Shown piece after piece: positions 5,536 to 6,277 of a stretch of DNA of 6,277 nucleotides. This DNA is from Dehalococcoidia bacterium UBA6808 (GTDB lineage: Bacteria; Chloroflexota; Dehalococcoidia; GIF9; UBA5629). Each line of letters opens with the position of its first letter. Position 1 is the stretch's first letter. Both the position numbers and the translations under genes were made by a program. The stretch is taken from assembly GCA_002452695.1 (NCBI GenBank), contig DKFA01000109.1, forward strand, positions 1 through 6,277. The letters run 5' to 3'. The notes below the pieces were generated by a model. It was not told the origin of the DNA, made no database searches, and was given only the letters and a program-made list of their open reading frames with translations.

Positions 5536-6180
5536 CTATTTATCCTCTTTTTTATCATCCAATTCTGCGATGCGTCGCTGAATATCAGCCAACTGTTTGG
5601 CTAAAGCCACCGACCGGGCTTTTAGCGCATCTATATCCTGGTCTGCACCCGTTGTTTGCGGCGGTTGGTTAGATTGGGATGCAAAGCCACCTCCCATTCC
5701 CATTCCTCGACCCATTCCTCTACCCATACCACCTCCCATCCCCATCCCCATTCCCATTCCTCTGCCCATTCCTCTGCCCATGCCGCGCCCCATTCCCATT
5801 CCCATCCCAGAACCACTCCCCATACCATAATGATCGGGAACATTAGCTTGCTTTGATATAGAATAAGTCCCAAGCTTGAATTTTTCGACAACGTCTCTCA
5901 CTTTGCCTGAAACACCAGTTATCACATCAATTCCGGCCGATGAAAACACCTGATACGCATTAGGTCCACAGTTTCCGGTGAGAACTACTTTAACACCTTT
6001 GTTTGAGAGTATTTGAGCCGCTGATATTCCAGCGCCACCTGCAGCGGTGGCGCTGGAGTTATCTATAGCTTCAAACTCATTCGTCTCCGTATCAGAGATG
6101 ATAAAGTACTGGCATCGCCCGAAACGTAAGTCTACCTCAGAATCCAGCGTCTTGCCTGTAGCAGAGATTCCTATTTTCAT
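5536..6180 (-). CDS. NifX/NifB-like FeMo-cofactor domain fused to Gly-Met repeat and DUF5320-like tail
   Basis: A 214-residue protein of three parts. Residues 1-110 match the dinitrogenase iron-molybdenum cofactor domain (NifX/NifB C-terminal/NafY type): MKIGISATG, the LRFGRCQYF segment (18-26), the Ala/Gly-rich turn TAAGGAGISAAQ (45-56), and VVLTGNCGPNAYQVF (65-79). Residues 119-165 are almost only Gly, Met and Arg (GMGRGM units). Residues 179-214 form a charged helix, ALKARSVALAKQLADIQRRIAEL, like the C-terminus of DUF5320 proteins. The domain binds metal clusters in nitrogenase maturation, but stand-alone copies occur widely in anaerobes without nitrogenase, and no nif genes are visible here, so the ligand is unknown. 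AAGGAG 6 bases upstream fixes the start. A 12-bp hairpin lies in its coding sequence. It follows a separate DUF5320-like gene by 13 bases. Confidence 0.92.
   Translation of the reverse strand: MKIGISATGKTLDSEVDLRFGRCQYFIISDTETNEFEAIDNSSATAAGGAGISAAQILSNKGVKVVLTGNCGPNAYQVFSSAGIDVITGVSGKVRDVVEKFKLGTYSISKQANVPDHYGMGSGSGMGMGMGRGMGRGMGRGMGMGMGMGGGMGRGMGRGMGMGGGFASQSNQPPQTTGADQDIDALKARSVALAKQLADIQRRIAELDDKKEDK
5686..5826 (-). repeat. Low-complexity repeat encoding Gly-Met-Arg units
   Basis: About 141 bases made of imperfect hexamer and 12-base units (GGAATG, GGCAGAGGAATG and close variants) encoding residues 119-165 of the NifX-like protein. Many units differ by synonymous third-base changes, suggesting it is old and held at the protein level, though such tracts remain prone to slippage. 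It creates long but meaningless open frames (Pro/Ile, Ser/His or Trp/Glu rich) in other frames. Confidence 0.85.
6028..6057 (-). repeat. 12-bp perfect inverted repeat (hairpin) inside the NifX-like gene
   Basis: Bases 6028-6039 and 6046-6057 are perfect reverse complements, mostly G+C, around a 6-base loop (TGCAGC on the plus strand). They encode about residues 42-51, covering the Ala/Gly-rich turn of the NifX domain. No T-run follows, so it is not a standard terminator. The mRNA should fold strongly about 125 bases downstream of the start codon. Confidence 0.8.
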
Positions 6181-6193
6181 ATTTGACTCCTTG

Positions 6194-6277
6194 CTACTTT
6201 TGTTCAGCCGTATACTTCCCTATTTCAGCCTCAATTTGGTTTAACTCATCTCTCAGGACCTCCGCCTGCTGCTTGAG
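6194..6277 (-). CDS. C-terminal end of a DUF5320-like protein (partial)
   Basis: The last 27 codons and stop of a gene running off the right edge of the window. The visible residues begin LKQQAEVLRDELNQIEAEIG and end in KYTAEQK, a charged heptad-like helix matching the C-terminal tail of DUF5320 proteins (LKxQAExLxxxLxxIxxRI). These are small proteins with a Gly/Met/Pro-rich N-terminal part, often beside NifX-like and Mrp genes. The N-terminal part cannot be seen, so the assignment rests on the tail and context. The stop is 13 bases before the NifX-like start, whose AAGGAG lies within that gap, so the two are almost certainly co-transcribed. The tail also resembles residues 184-206 of the downstream protein. 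Confidence 0.65.
   Translation of the reverse strand, partial: LKQQAEVLRDELNQIEAEIGKYTAEQK

Noticed and set aside
5309..5581. Plus-strand open frame of 90 residues across the mrp leader
   Set aside because: It overlaps the ends of two genes in antisense, looks like no known protein, and is better explained as the complement of the non-coding leader.
5597..5891. Open frames rich in Pro/Ile, Ser/His or Trp/Glu on both strands
   Set aside because: They are shadows of the Gly-Met-Arg repeat in the NifX-like gene, produced by its low-complexity codons.
1..6277. CRISPR arrays, insertion sequences, transposase or phage genes
   Set aside because: No spaced direct repeats, no transposase or integrase motifs and no terminal repeats flanking a gene were found.

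Overview
The window reads as a gene-dense bacterial chromosome segment in which every gene I can support lies on the minus strand. Peptide deformylase marks it as bacterial. Two iron-sulfur proteins (a radical SAM enzyme and a 2x[4Fe-4S] ferredoxin), a NifX-like protein and a DUF5320-type tail suggest a strict anaerobe. Moderate GC and this mix of families fit a Dehalococcoidia-like Chloroflexota best, but that is a low-confidence guess; clostridial or deltaproteobacterial relatives are not excluded.

Read in the direction of transcription (high to low coordinates), the layout is as follows. (1) 6277-5536: the last 27 codons of a DUF5320-like protein, then a NifX/NifB-family domain fused to a Gly-Met-rich repeat and a DUF5320-like helical tail. 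(2) 5535-5316: a 220-base gap holding three nested helices, a candidate structured RNA in the leader of the next gene. (3) 5315-4311: an Mrp/ApbC-type P-loop ATPase that lacks the family's cluster-binding CxxC. (4) 4310-4174: a 137-base gap with a possible promoter. (5) 4173-1085: a tight five-gene operon: short J-domain protein, radical SAM enzyme, peptide deformylase, 2x[4Fe-4S] ferredoxin, DUF89 phosphatase. Junctions run from an 8-base overlap to a 16-base gap, and several ribosome sites lie inside the preceding gene. (6) 1084-897: a 188-base gap with a possible promoter and an inverted repeat. (7) 896-237: a thioredoxin with a helical N-terminal extension of about 105 residues. (8) 236-1: no convincing gene.

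The upstream half looks like a metal-cluster module (DUF5320, NifX-like, Mrp). The downstream operon mixes nascent-protein processing (deformylase, J protein) with radical and iron-sulfur chemistry and a metal-dependent damage-control phosphatase. A shared theme of iron handling and damage control under anaerobic conditions is inference from gene order. The most noteworthy items are the candidate leader RNA, the NifX-DUF5320 fusion beside a separate DUF5320-like tail, the CxxC-less Mrp, the unusual five-gene operon, and a 12-bp perfect hairpin inside the NifX-like gene.
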